64,000 bases of DNA from a virus. Made by a program: the position numbers and the translations under genes. This document shows positions 7,574-16,003 of the stretch, one piece after another. How positions within the stretch are numbered: position 1 is the first letter of the stretch; every line of letters begins with the position of its first letter. The DNA lies in IMG/VR virus record IMGVR_UViG_3300044638_006409, positions 1 to 64,000 of that record; one strand, 5' to 3'. The notes below the pieces were generated by a model that saw nothing but the letters and a program-made list of their open reading frames with translations, did no database searches and was not told the DNA's origin.

Positions 7574-10474
7574 TTAACGAACAGAATTAATCTTGTTCAT
7601 AATTTGCTCAATGAACTCCGCTCTATCAATATTGTCACCCATAACAGTATCAATAACATTCTTTTTATTAATTAACATATCATAGATAACACCTTCAATC
7701 GTATTATCAAATAGTGGGTAATAGACTGAAACACAATTCTTTTGACCATATCTGTATGCTCTATCCTCAGCTTGTTGGTGATGTGCGGGAACAAAAGATA
7801 GGTCATTAAATATAACAGCCTCGCCTGCAGTTAAAGTAATACCAACTCCTGCAGCTTGTAAATTACCAACAAAAACTTTTATTTTATCGTTATCTTGGAA
7901 TTGGTCAACCGCGTATTGTCTTTGGACTTTTGAGCAAGTTCCATCCAAATAAACAGCTTTCTTTCCAAAATGAGAATGAATCTTATGTAGAGTATCTGTA
8001 AAGTTTGTGAATATGATAACTTTTTTATTAAGTTCCAAAATATTCTCAACAACCTCAATTGTATTCAATATTTTTTCTTCAGCAATTACTTGTCTAACTT
8101 TCATCAATTTATTAAACTGAACTGTTAAAGACCTCGATTCATCAGGATGTTTATTATACCATTCGTAATACTCACCCATTAACTCTTCATACATTTTAGA
8201 TTTTAATCTAAGATAGATAGGTGTAATAATCTTTTCAGGTAAATCTAGTACATCCTCTTTTAATCTTCTTAAAACTTGTCTTGATGTCCTATCTCTTAAC
8301 TCTTCCAAGTTTGACGCCCCATTCACATTCCAAACCTTTCTATTACCCGCCTTAAATTGATATCCTTGACAATAACGGATAACATAAGCCATCCAATTTT
8401 GAGCAACAGGACTTTCAATTAGATTCAATAAATTATAATAGTTAATTGGTCTTGATGTCATTGGAGTTCCTGTCAATAACCAAAGATATTCAACATCCTT
8501 AACAAAACTATTAATTAATTTTGTTCTTTGAGCTTGGGGATTGGATATGTAATGTGCTTCGTCTATAATAACCAAATCAAAATTACCTTTTGTAATTGGT
8601 GAGTTTTCTTTGTCCTTTAAATCATAAAAGTTTTTAATAATGTCATAATTTACAATAACAAAGTCGTGTTCAGTTGAAAAGTTTTTACCCTCACAAATAT
8701 ACACACTTCTATCTGTATAATTTCTAATTTCCCTCTCCCAATTTATTTTAAGTGACGCAGGACATATTATTAATATTTTTTTAGCGCCAGTTTCTAATGC
8801 CGCTAAAATAGTTGATGTTGTATTGTGAGTTACGATAGCATTTTCTGTAACGTATAATTTGTCTGGTGCATCAACTGAAATACATACAGCTTCTCCTTTT
8901 TTTTCAAACTCTATGTTTTTGATATATCGTCCAACCTTGTATTTTTTAGGTGTGTTATATTGTTTTTCTTTTCTATTAAGTTTGAATGGATTCATACCTT
9001 CAGGTAATTTAATATTTACTCTGTACGATTTTTGTCCATCTTTCTTGATTCCTTTATGTGTATAGTTTGTTACTCTTGTTTTTTTTCTTGCTATACCCCC
9101 TAAACTATGTACTATTTCGATAACATCATCACAAAGTTGTTCTGACACAGTTGAGAATTCAGTTCCACTAAAATTACCATCAGTATCTTTATTACAACTA
9201 CCATCGGTATCCATTAACCCTTTCAGTATTTCTAATCTATTTTCAACAGAAGTATATTTGAATATGTTTGGAATAAATTTGTTATTAGATTTAGTTCCCA
9301 TTAATTCTAATTGCTTCAACACTTGAATCAACGGATTTAAATGACCACTAATTTTTGTTAATCTATAACCATATTTTGTACCTTTACTCTCGACTATTTG
9401 AGTATTATGTGGTAAAGTGTCTTTAATATAATCAACAATTTCTGAGTCAGCTGTTGTAAAATGAACAGAATCTTTACTAATTCCCCCATCGCCTATAATT
9501 AAACCCAACAAGTATGGATGTATGGGTAAAATAGTATCCATAAATTCAATAGGTTTTACAATTGGAATTTGCCATTTGTTGTTACCATCGTTTTCTTTGT
9601 AGTATGTTTTATATTTGTAAATTTTATTCACATTATTTTTTGTACCATTTATTTCCAAGTTCAACTTTTTATCCAACATCTGTTCTACAGATAAAACAAT
9701 CGCTTTTTTTTCTCTTTTATTTTTACTATTATCTCCAAATGACCTTGATTTTACGTTAAATAAATGTTCTTTACAAACTAAAATGGATGTGTTGTCATTA
9801 AATGTGACCCTATATAAATCTTTAATTCCTTGTGGATAAACACCAATTACATTACATTTTTTTCCATCACTACCAATAACTTCGTCACCAACTTTTAATT
9901 TACCGATTGGTTTTCTTCCATATGGGGTAAACACCCTATTTTCAACAAACTCAGCTTTTCCCAGCCCCATGTCGTCTGCTAAAATAAATCTTTTACTACC
10001 CACCAATTTTTCTATTGCGGTTCTTTGGTGTTCAAGTGGGGGTCTATGACTATATTTTGTATAATCTATTTTGACCTCTATTGTGTTATGTGTTTTTAAT
10101 AATGCGGCTTTAGGTAACCACATATCTGTCAATGTATCACCAGTATTAAATTTACCCCAAATATGGTATGATTTGTCTTTGTCTACCAATAACTTTTCAA
10201 CCCAAATATCAGTTGGTACTGATAACATATTTTTTTCATCAGCAATCTTGTTTGCAAAATATGGTTCCATATTAACCCACTTCTTTGCAACCTTTGGTTC
10301 AACAGAATGATAGTTGATAATATATTCAGCTTGGGAACGAGTGGGGTAAAACTTTTTATTAGTTTCTTTTAGGTATTTTAATTTTTGAATATAGTTATTT
10401 GTTCCCGAATAATTATCTAATATGTCGAGTGCTTTTAATTCAATAAGATTAGAGGTATTACCTGATATATTCAA
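7574..10474 (-). CDS. SNF2-family helicase/ATPase interrupted by an intein
   Basis: The precursor is 966 residues; removing the intein (residues 174-551) leaves a 588-residue SNF2-type ATPase. The extein has an N-terminal region, a Q-motif-like HQRTAIEKL, Walker A DDMGLGK/TTST (rejoined after splicing), motif Ia ICPASLKINWERE, DEAH box IIDEAH, motif III LLTGTPMTS and, in the second RecA lobe, IIFTNFTDTL and motif VI QAEDRAYRYGQ, which is typical of SNF2/SMARCAL1-like proteins. Such enzymes remodel forks or branched DNA; T4 UvsW fills a related role, but the motifs here are closer to SNF2. The start is a TTG at 10474-10472, since the nearest upstream ATG (10490) is out of frame. The gene diverges from the gp14-like gene and is followed after 5-23 bases by the SOD gene. 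Confidence 0.9.
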   Translation of the reverse strand: MNISGNTSNLIELKALDILDNYSGTNNYIQKLKYLKETNKKFYPTRSQAEYIINYHSVEPKVAKKWVNMEPYFANKIADEKNMLSVPTDIWVEKLLVDKDKSYHIWGKFNTGDTLTDMWLPKAALLKTHNTIEVKIDYTKYSHRPPLEHQRTAIEKLVGSKRFILADDMGLGKAEFVENRVFTPYGRKPIGKLKVGDEVIGSDGKKCNVIGVYPQGIKDLYRVTFNDNTSILVCKEHLFNVKSRSFGDNSKNKREKKAIVLSVEQMLDKKLNLEINGTKNNVNKIYKYKTYYKENDGNNKWQIPIVKPIEFMDTILPIHPYLLGLIIGDGGISKDSVHFTTADSEIVDYIKDTLPHNTQIVESKGTKYGYRLTKISGHLNPLIQVLKQLELMGTKSNNKFIPNIFKYTSVENRLEILKGLMDTDGSCNKDTDGNFSGTEFSTVSEQLCDDVIEIVHSLGGIARKKTRVTNYTHKGIKKDGQKSYRVNIKLPEGMNPFKLNRKEKQYNTPKKYKVGRYIKNIEFEKKGEAVCISVDAPDKLYVTENAIVTHNTTSTILAALETGAKKILIICPASLKINWEREIRNYTDRSVYICEGKNFSTEHDFVIVNYDIIKNFYDLKDKENSPITKGNFDLVIIDEAHYISNPQAQRTKLINSFVKDVEYLWLLTGTPMTSRPINYYNLLNLIESPVAQNWMAYVIRYCQGYQFKAGNRKVWNVNGASNLEELRDRTSRQVLRRLKEDVLDLPEKIITPIYLRLKSKMYEELMGEYYEWYNKHPDESRSLTVQFNKLMKVRQVIAEEKILNTIEVVENILELNKKVIIFTNFTDTLHKIHSHFGKKAVYLDGTCSKVQRQYAVDQFQDNDKIKVFVGNLQAAGVGITLTAGEAVIFNDLSFVPAHHQQAEDRAYRYGQKNCVSVYYPLFDNTIEGVIYDMLINKKNVIDTVMGDNIDRAEFIEQIMNKINSVR
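8822..9955 (-). other. Intein with LAGLIDADG homing endonuclease inside the Walker A motif
   Basis: A 378-residue in-frame intervening protein. It begins at Ala (AEFVENRVFTPYG, right after GLGK) and ends in VTHN before Thr (TTST); excision restores a perfect GLGKTT. Block A-like GKLKVGDEVIGSDG, block B CKEHLF, two LAGLIDADG helices (LLGLIIGDGG and LKGLMDTDGS), block F GEAVCISVD and block G ENAIVTHN are visible. The first residue is Ala rather than Cys/Ser, block F carries a Cys where Asp is usual, and block G carries Thr before His-Asn. These are features of class 3 inteins, which start splicing from the block F Cys. The Trp of the usual W-C-T triplet appears to be Phe. Both endonuclease acidic residues are present, so homing may be active. 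Confidence 0.93.
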
Positions 10475-10510
10475 AATCGTATTTTAACATAAAAATAGTT
10501 AATAAGTTTA

Positions 10511-10518
10511 TATTTATC
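10511..10518 (+). promoter_or_regulatory. TATTTATC motif before the gp14-like gene
   Basis: Motif variant ending 3 bases before the ATG at 10522, in the 47-base divergent region between the helicase and connector genes. Confidence 0.4.
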
Positions 10519-10521
10519 AAT

Positions 10522-11034
10522 ATGAGTAATAGAATGCCCATAACAAGAATAGGTAAGTTTTTTGGAGCTGAAGACTACAATTTAGATTTGTCTATCGGTG
10601 AAGAATGGTTATATGGTGATATGAACTTTACGGTCGTACTATATCGTATTGATAGAATGAAAACCAAAACTGATGATGTTTATGGTGAAGCCCTAAAGGA
10701 TGGAATTAAATTTTTAACACCAGTAGAGTTGAAAGGTTATGTTCAAATTATGGCACCTGAGAATAAACAAATTGCAGGTAATAAAATTAATCAATTTGAA
10801 CCTGGTAATATGCGATTTTCTATTTATCAGAAACAACTTGATGAGTTGGGTGTTGACATCAATTTTGGTGATTATTTGGGGTACTATGAAACGGAGGACA
10901 GAATAAGATATTATACGGTCAATAATGATGGAAGGGTAATTTCGGATAATAAACATAACTATGCGGGTTACAAACCTTATTATCGTACAATTATGGCTTC
11001 TGCTGTAGTTGATAATGAATTCAGAGGATTATAA
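10522..11034 (+). CDS. Neck protein, T4 gp14-like (tentative)
   Basis: Probable second neck/head-completion protein. The order of segments resembles gp14 of T4-like phages: a strand with VVLYRIDRMKTKTDDVYGEA (compare the FYLPRTYV-KKDTIIEE region of cyanophage gp14), then ELKGYVQIM, a strand MRFSIYQKQLDELGVDIN and NFGDYLGYY followed by a strand ending in YYTVNNDG. At 170 residues it is shorter than T4 gp14 (256). It lies directly before the gp15-like gene and the sheath gene, the position expected for a connector, and the next ATG follows its stop by one base. The call rests on this likeness plus context. Confidence 0.6.
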   Translation: MSNRMPITRIGKFFGAEDYNLDLSIGEEWLYGDMNFTVVLYRIDRMKTKTDDVYGEALKDGIKFLTPVELKGYVQIMAPENKQIAGNKINQFEPGNMRFSIYQKQLDELGVDINFGDYLGYYETEDRIRYYTVNNDGRVISDNKHNYAGYKPYYRTIMASAVVDNEFRGL

Positions 11035-11035
11035 T

Positions 11036-12073
11036 ATGCCACTACCAAAAAAAATAAAAAAATATTTACCACTGACACAATCAAAAACTCTTTTACATAG
11101 AAGACAAGAGTTATTAGACAAAATCAACAAAGATGGTACTTTTTTACCCAAATCAATTCTTCATGCTGATTTGGATGGGGGTTTCTTAGATTTTGTAAAG
11201 AACGAATTAAAGTTAGTTGTCGAGGGTAAAGTTGTACCTGTAGTTGATATTTTGGTGACAACTCAGAATTGGATTCAGTTTACACAAACTTGGGATTTCC
11301 AAAATATTGACAAAAACTTAGAACCTCCTTTCATCTCAATAGTTAGAATACCTGAGGTAAAATTTGGAACAAATCCTGCTGTATTATATAACATTCCAAA
11401 TAGAAGACAATTCTTTTATGCTCAAGTACCAACTTGGGATGGTAACAGGCAAGGTATGGATATATACAAAATACCCCAACCCATACCTGTTGATATAACT
11501 TTTCAGGTTAAGATAGTGTGTAATAGGATGAGAGAGCTTAATCAATTTAATAAAGTTATTTTGGATAAATTTGCATCGATACAAGCATATCAAGTTATAA
11601 AAGGACATTACATTCCAATCAAAAATACGGGTATTTCTGATGAGTCGGTAATGGATATTGAGAAAAGAAAATATTATATCCAAAGTTATGACTTTCTTAT
11701 GATGGGTTTTTTAATTGATGAAAATGAGTTTCAAGTTTCTCCAGCAATAAACAGAGTTTTACAAGTTGTTGAATTTGAACCAAACACAACAAAAAGACAA
11801 AAAAGAGTTATTAGTGATAACAAAAGTACAAATCAAAAAATCAGTTATGATGTTGGTGTAACTACTTTGTCACAAGTTTTTTATTACACTACAGATTTAA
11901 CAATTGGGGAATCAGTTAATGTTTCATCTTTTGATGTTTACATAAATTCCGATTTTTATGGAACAGATGTAAATTTGATTCAGGTAAATACTAACGATGT
12001 AGTAAGGATAGATATTGTGAAAACTGATGTAAACTTATCAGCAAGTTTGGAGTTGTTTGGGTTACTACTTTAA
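11036..12073 (+). CDS. Tail terminator / sheath stabiliser, T4 gp15-like
   Basis: Likely hexameric cap that ends the tail tube and sheath and docks the tail to the neck. The core (residues about 60-250) matches gp15-type proteins: PVVDILVTTQNWIQFTQTW, FISIVRIP, the strand-helix unit PIPVDITFQVKIVCNRMREL with NQFNKVILDKFASIQAYQ, and the closing strand KYYIQSYDFLMMGFLIDE. Length is 345 residues from the ATG at 11036; an in-frame upstream start at 11009 would overlap the preceding gene and is less likely. The last 90 residues form an added beta-rich domain (VSSFDVYINSDFYG) absent from T4 gp15. Its end overlaps the convergent ribbon-helix-helix gene by 4 bases. Confidence 0.7.
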   Translation: MPLPKKIKKYLPLTQSKTLLHRRQELLDKINKDGTFLPKSILHADLDGGFLDFVKNELKLVVEGKVVPVVDILVTTQNWIQFTQTWDFQNIDKNLEPPFISIVRIPEVKFGTNPAVLYNIPNRRQFFYAQVPTWDGNRQGMDIYKIPQPIPVDITFQVKIVCNRMRELNQFNKVILDKFASIQAYQVIKGHYIPIKNTGISDESVMDIEKRKYYIQSYDFLMMGFLIDENEFQVSPAINRVLQVVEFEPNTTKRQKRVISDNKSTNQKISYDVGVTTLSQVFYYTTDLTIGESVNVSSFDVYINSDFYGTDVNLIQVNTNDVVRIDIVKTDVNLSASLELFGLLL

Positions 12074-12231
12074 TCCCCATAGATGTCTTTTTTCTCCTTA
12101 CACTTCTCAATAATCAATCTTTCTAAAAAACGATACATTTTAATCCCATTTTTATCACAATACTTTTTCAGTAGGTCGTGAACCTCGATTGATATTTTTA
12201 AATTTTTTATTTTCTTTTCTTTGTTTTCCAT
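12070..12231 (-). CDS. Ribbon-helix-helix DNA-binding protein (53 aa)
   Basis: A small gene translated on the minus strand from an ATG at 12231 to a TAA at 12070. After a Lys-rich start, KNLKISIEVHDLLKKYC gives the short beta-strand and first helix and NGIKMYRFLERLIIEKC the second helix of an Arc/MetJ/CopG-type fold, which binds DNA as a dimer with the strand in the major groove. It ends in a charged tail (KEKKDIYGD). It lies alone on the minus strand, diverging from the sheath gene and overlapping the gp15-like gene by 4 bases. Phased repeats directly before its start (12233-12259) are a plausible operator, so it may regulate itself and the sheath unit. Confidence 0.8.
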   Translation of the reverse strand: MENKEKKIKNLKISIEVHDLLKKYCDKNGIKMYRFLERLIIEKCKEKKDIYGD

Positions 12232-12232
12232 A

Positions 12233-12259
12233 GTAGAAAAAAGGTAGAAAATATTCTAC
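12233..12259. promoter_or_regulatory. Candidate operator: phased GTAGAA repeats with inverted copy
   Basis: GTAGAA occurs at 12233-12238 and 12244-12249, spaced 11 bases (one helical turn), and TTCTAC at 12254-12259 forms a perfect inverted repeat with the second copy around AATA. The cluster touches the start of the ribbon-helix-helix gene and lies about 90 bases before the sheath gene. Binding by that protein is inferred. Confidence 0.5.
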
Positions 12260-12310
12260 TCAATTTATCAATACATATAATTAAGTCAAGTTTTTTGATA
12301 CTGAATGTTA

Positions 12311-12318
12311 TATTTATC
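12311..12318 (+). promoter_or_regulatory. TATTTATC motif, candidate promoter of the sheath gene
   Basis: Motif 32 bases before the sheath ATG; followed by a pure AT leader with no Shine-Dalgarno sequence. Confidence 0.45.
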
Positions 12319-12350
12319 TATAAAATAAATTACTAAAAACTAAATTTATA

Positions 12351-15300
12351 ATGTCAAACAATAAAGTTTTCGTATCACCAGGTGTGTATACATCAGAAGT
12401 TGACTTGAGTTTTGTTTCACAAAGTGTGGGGGTTACTACACTTGGTATTGTGGGGGAAACTTTAAAAGGTCCAGCTTTTGAACCAATCTTCATTACAAAT
12501 TATGATGAATTTACAACTTACTTTGGTGGTACATCACCTGAGAAATTTGTAAATACACAAATACCTAAATATGAAGCAGCTTATATAGCAAAAGCATATT
12601 TACAACAATCAAACCAATTATTCGTAACTAGAATTTTGGGTCTATCAGGTTATGATGCAGGTCCTTCTTGGTCTATAACTACTATCGCTAATGTTGACCC
12701 TGCTACTATAGGTTTCGAGTGTTTAAGTGCAACTTCAGCAAATTGTGCAACACAATGTGTTTCATTTAATGTAACACCTTATACAATTAACTTCACTGGT
12801 TGTACTAATAGCTCAAGTACAATTGATTTTACATCAACGATACCTGGTTTCTTATCTGCTGACTTGGATAGTACATATGAACAATTCAATGGTTCGTTAT
12901 CTACCATAAAGTCTGATTTGGTAACTCAACTTTATGGTATTGTTAATACACCATCAACTTCTGCATCATCTATAAATTATTTCGGTACAATATCTGGTGG
13001 AACTTATGACACTTTGAGTGGTTATACCGCTGAGACCAATGTATTTGCGGTTGATAATGTTAGTTCAGATTTAGCAAACTTTTCAGCACCTACTAACGAC
13101 CCTTGGTACTATGCGACATTTGATAATATTGGTAACAACAATTATACAGGTTATTCTTTCTTTAGTTATGTTAGTAATTTAGTACAAACATCATCTAAAT
13201 CAAATTGTGCTTCATTCTATAGTTACACGGTTAGCTCGTCAACAATAAGTGCAATTACAGCTTCAATTAATTACAATACGAATACAATCAGTGTTTGTTT
13301 ACCAAGTACAGCCCAAACTTCTGATTATTCAGCAATGACAGTTGTATATAGTGCTTGTACTGACCCAATCTATAGTGGAATCACAAGTGGAGGTGTTGTT
13401 CAATCTTCAACTATGACTGGAGTTTCGTTTACGGCTTTAACAAAATCATATACTGTAGTTTCAGATGATTTGACAGCTACTTCAGCATGGACTGTAAATG
13501 TTACTATCAATGACCCTTGTAATGTATGTTCGACAGGTAATGTTGGAACTTTCCCAACACCAGTATTTACGAATTGTTTTAGTGGTACTGTATCAGGACA
13601 AACATTTATCTACACAGGTGATTCATTCTCAAATTATGATGATTTGGTTGTAGCAACACTTCGTTCGAGAGGTATAGCTACCTATACGACTGACACAGGT
13701 CCTGTTTACCAAGTTTCTAATGTAGGTGATGTGACTATTGATTGTACAGGAAGTTATTCAGGAATTTCTAAAAATCCTTATTCAACTTTTGCAATAGATG
13801 TAACCGACAAAGATGGTACTAACTATAGTTTCGAAACCTCATTCACTCTATCAGATCCTAAGTATATCTCTAAAGTTTTTGGTTCATCTAACTTTGGGAA
13901 ACCTAGAACAGTTGTACCATTGTTTGTTGAAGAACAATTTCAAAATCTTTTAAACTATGCTTATAGAAAAGGATACATTAGAGGTTTGAATTGTACTTTG
14001 AATGGGTTATCGGGTGCAAGACCTTATACTGACTTAACTTCTATAGCGTGGTATTTAGAACAATATCAATCAGCAACATCTCCTTGGTTGGTTTCTGAGT
14101 TGAGAGGTAATAAAGTTTACAACTTGTTCAAGTTCATAACTATTGCTGATGGTGATACTTCAAATGTGGAGGTAAAAATTTCTATTGCAAATATATCTTT
14201 CACAAATGGTACATTTGATGTATATGTTAGAGACTTTTTTGATTCAGACGCTGCACCTCAAGTATTGGAGAAATTTACTAATTGTTCTATGAATCCAAAC
14301 GAGAACAATTTCGTTGCTAAAAAAATTGGTACTTCAGATGGAGAATATCAACTTAACTCGAAGTTTGTTATGTTGGAAATGAACGAAGATGCACCAATAG
14401 ATGCTTTACCTTGTGGTTTCGAAGGTTATACATTCCGTGAATATGCGGGTTCGAAACCACCATTCCCAGTATACAAAACTAAATACGATTTTCCTGGTGA
14501 ACAAATTTACAATCCACCTTTCGGATTGAGTAGTGGTGCAGATGATGCTTTGTTAAGTTCAGGTGATAATGTTAGAAGAACATACTTAGGTATTGGTGAC
14601 TTCTATGGATATGATATTGACTTTTATACTTACAAAGGAAAAAGAATTCCAAGTTCACCTTGTACTGCAACTGTTGGTGATGATTGGGCTTACAAAACTA
14701 AGGGTTTCCATATGGATATAAATGCGAGTGGAATTACAATCTCCAATGGTTTTGCTTCAAGTGGTACTACAGCTTTCTTTGTTGGTGCAGCATCATTCAC
14801 TAATGACCCTGATAATGAAAGTAATCCATACTTCAGAATATTTGCGCGTAAGTTCAGTTTACTATGTAAGGGTGGTTTTGATGGTTGGGACATCTACAGA
14901 GAAAATAGAACAAACAAAGATACATTTGTATTAGGTAGAAGTGGTTACTTAAGGGGGGCTTGTCCTGATTTCAGGTATCCGAACGCAACTGGTTCAGGAA
15001 CATTTAAACAAATAAGTGTTGGTGATAATACACAAGATTATGCAAACTCTGATTACTACGCTTACTTGTTAGGTATTCAGACCTTCTCTAATCCTGAAGC
15101 GGTTAATATAAATGTTTTTGCAACACCTGGTATTGATTATGTTAATAATAGTGGTTTAGTTGAGGCGGCCATAAATATGGTTGAATTTGACAGAGCGGAC
15201 TCAATTTATATAACAACAACACCTGACTATAATTTATATACAGCTTCAGCAAATGATTCACAATTAATTATTTATCCACAAGAGGCTGTTGATAACTTAG

Positions 15301-15938
15301 TAACTGCGGGTATTGATTCGAATTACACCGCTACTTATTATCCTTGGGTTTTAACTAGAGATACGGTTAACAATACTCAAATCTATATTCCAGCAACTGC
15401 TGAGGTTTGTAAGAATCTTGCTCTAACTGATAACATAGCATTCCCTTGGTTTGCAGCAGCAGGTTACACTCGTGGTATTGTAAGTGCAATCAAAGCGAGA
15501 AAGAAACTTACTCAAGAGGATAGAGATACTCTTTATCAAGGAAGACTGAATCCAATTGCAACATTCTCAGATGTCGGAACGGTAATTTGGGGTAACAAGA
15601 CTATGCAAATTAGAGAGTCGGCACTTGATAGAATTAATGTTAGAAGATTGTTATTACAAGCAAGAAAACTTATATCAGCTGTTTCAGTTAGATTGTTATT
15701 CGAACAAAATGACGAAAAGGTAAGACAAGATTTCTTGGATGCGGTTAATCCAATCTTAGACGCAATCAGAAGAGACAGAGGTTTATATGATTTCCGTGTA
15801 ACTGTATCATCTGATCCTGCTGACTTAGATAGAAATCAATTAACTGGTAGAATCTACATTAAACCTACAAGAGCACTAGAGTTCATAGATATTACTTTCT
15901 TCATAACACCAACAGGTGCATCATTTGAGAATATCTAA
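12351..15938 (+). CDS. Contractile tail sheath protein (T4 gp18-like) with a large inserted domain
   Basis: Forms the contractile sheath around the tail tube. The N-terminus (SPGVYTSEVDLSFVSQSVGV, then GIVGETLKGPAFEPIFITNY and YFGG) and the C-terminal 250 residues (FPWFAAAGYTRGIV, LNPIATFSDVGTVIWGNKT, NVRRLLLQARKLIS, then GRIYIKPTRALEFIDITF) are the conserved sheath core that builds the polymer and its interlocking arms. At 1195 residues it is nearly twice T4 gp18 (659). Roughly residues 107-490 are a Ser/Thr/Cys-rich, beta-type insertion with repeats such as SGGTYDTLSGYTAETN and ITSGGVVQSSTMTG, which should project from the sheath surface. The core resumes near residue 502 (DPKYISKVFGSSNFG). 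A strong terminator follows. Confidence 0.95.
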   Translation: MSNNKVFVSPGVYTSEVDLSFVSQSVGVTTLGIVGETLKGPAFEPIFITNYDEFTTYFGGTSPEKFVNTQIPKYEAAYIAKAYLQQSNQLFVTRILGLSGYDAGPSWSITTIANVDPATIGFECLSATSANCATQCVSFNVTPYTINFTGCTNSSSTIDFTSTIPGFLSADLDSTYEQFNGSLSTIKSDLVTQLYGIVNTPSTSASSINYFGTISGGTYDTLSGYTAETNVFAVDNVSSDLANFSAPTNDPWYYATFDNIGNNNYTGYSFFSYVSNLVQTSSKSNCASFYSYTVSSSTISAITASINYNTNTISVCLPSTAQTSDYSAMTVVYSACTDPIYSGITSGGVVQSSTMTGVSFTALTKSYTVVSDDLTATSAWTVNVTINDPCNVCSTGNVGTFPTPVFTNCFSGTVSGQTFIYTGDSFSNYDDLVVATLRSRGIATYTTDTGPVYQVSNVGDVTIDCTGSYSGISKNPYSTFAIDVTDKDGTNYSFETSFTLSDPKYISKVFGSSNFGKPRTVVPLFVEEQFQNLLNYAYRKGYIRGLNCTLNGLSGARPYTDLTSIAWYLEQYQSATSPWLVSELRGNKVYNLFKFITIADGDTSNVEVKISIANISFTNGTFDVYVRDFFDSDAAPQVLEKFTNCSMNPNENNFVAKKIGTSDGEYQLNSKFVMLEMNEDAPIDALPCGFEGYTFREYAGSKPPFPVYKTKYDFPGEQIYNPPFGLSSGADDALLSSGDNVRRTYLGIGDFYGYDIDFYTYKGKRIPSSPCTATVGDDWAYKTKGFHMDINASGITISNGFASSGTTAFFVGAASFTNDPDNESNPYFRIFARKFSLLCKGGFDGWDIYRENRTNKDTFVLGRSGYLRGACPDFRYPNATGSGTFKQISVGDNTQDYANSDYYAYLLGIQTFSNPEAVNINVFATPGIDYVNNSGLVEAAINMVEFDRADSIYITTTPDYNLYTASANDSQLIIYPQEAVDNLVTAGIDSNYTATYYPWVLTRDTVNNTQIYIPATAEVCKNLALTDNIAFPWFAAAGYTRGIVSAIKARKKLTQEDRDTLYQGRLNPIATFSDVGTVIWGNKTMQIRESALDRINVRRLLLQARKLISAVSVRLLFEQNDEKVRQDFLDAVNPILDAIRRDRGLYDFRVTVSSDPADLDRNQLTGRIYIKPTRALEFIDITFFITPTGASFENI

Positions 15939-15955
15939 AATTTGATAATAATTAT

Positions 15956-15982
15956 GGGGGAGACAAAATCTCCCCCTTTTTT
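15956..15982 (+). terminator. Terminator after the sheath gene
   Basis: A perfect 8-bp stem GGGGGAGA (15956-15963) / TCTCCCCC (15969-15976) with loop CAAAA, followed by six T. Confidence 0.92.
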
Positions 15983-15992
15983 AATTAAGACA

Positions 15993-16000
15993 TATTTAAT
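15993..16000 (+). promoter_or_regulatory. TATTTAAT, degenerate copy of the promoter-like motif
   Basis: Lies 3 bases before the ATG of the HAD gene and 10 bases after the sheath terminator; one of several motifs placed almost on the start codon. Confidence 0.3.
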
Positions 16001-16003
16001 AGT

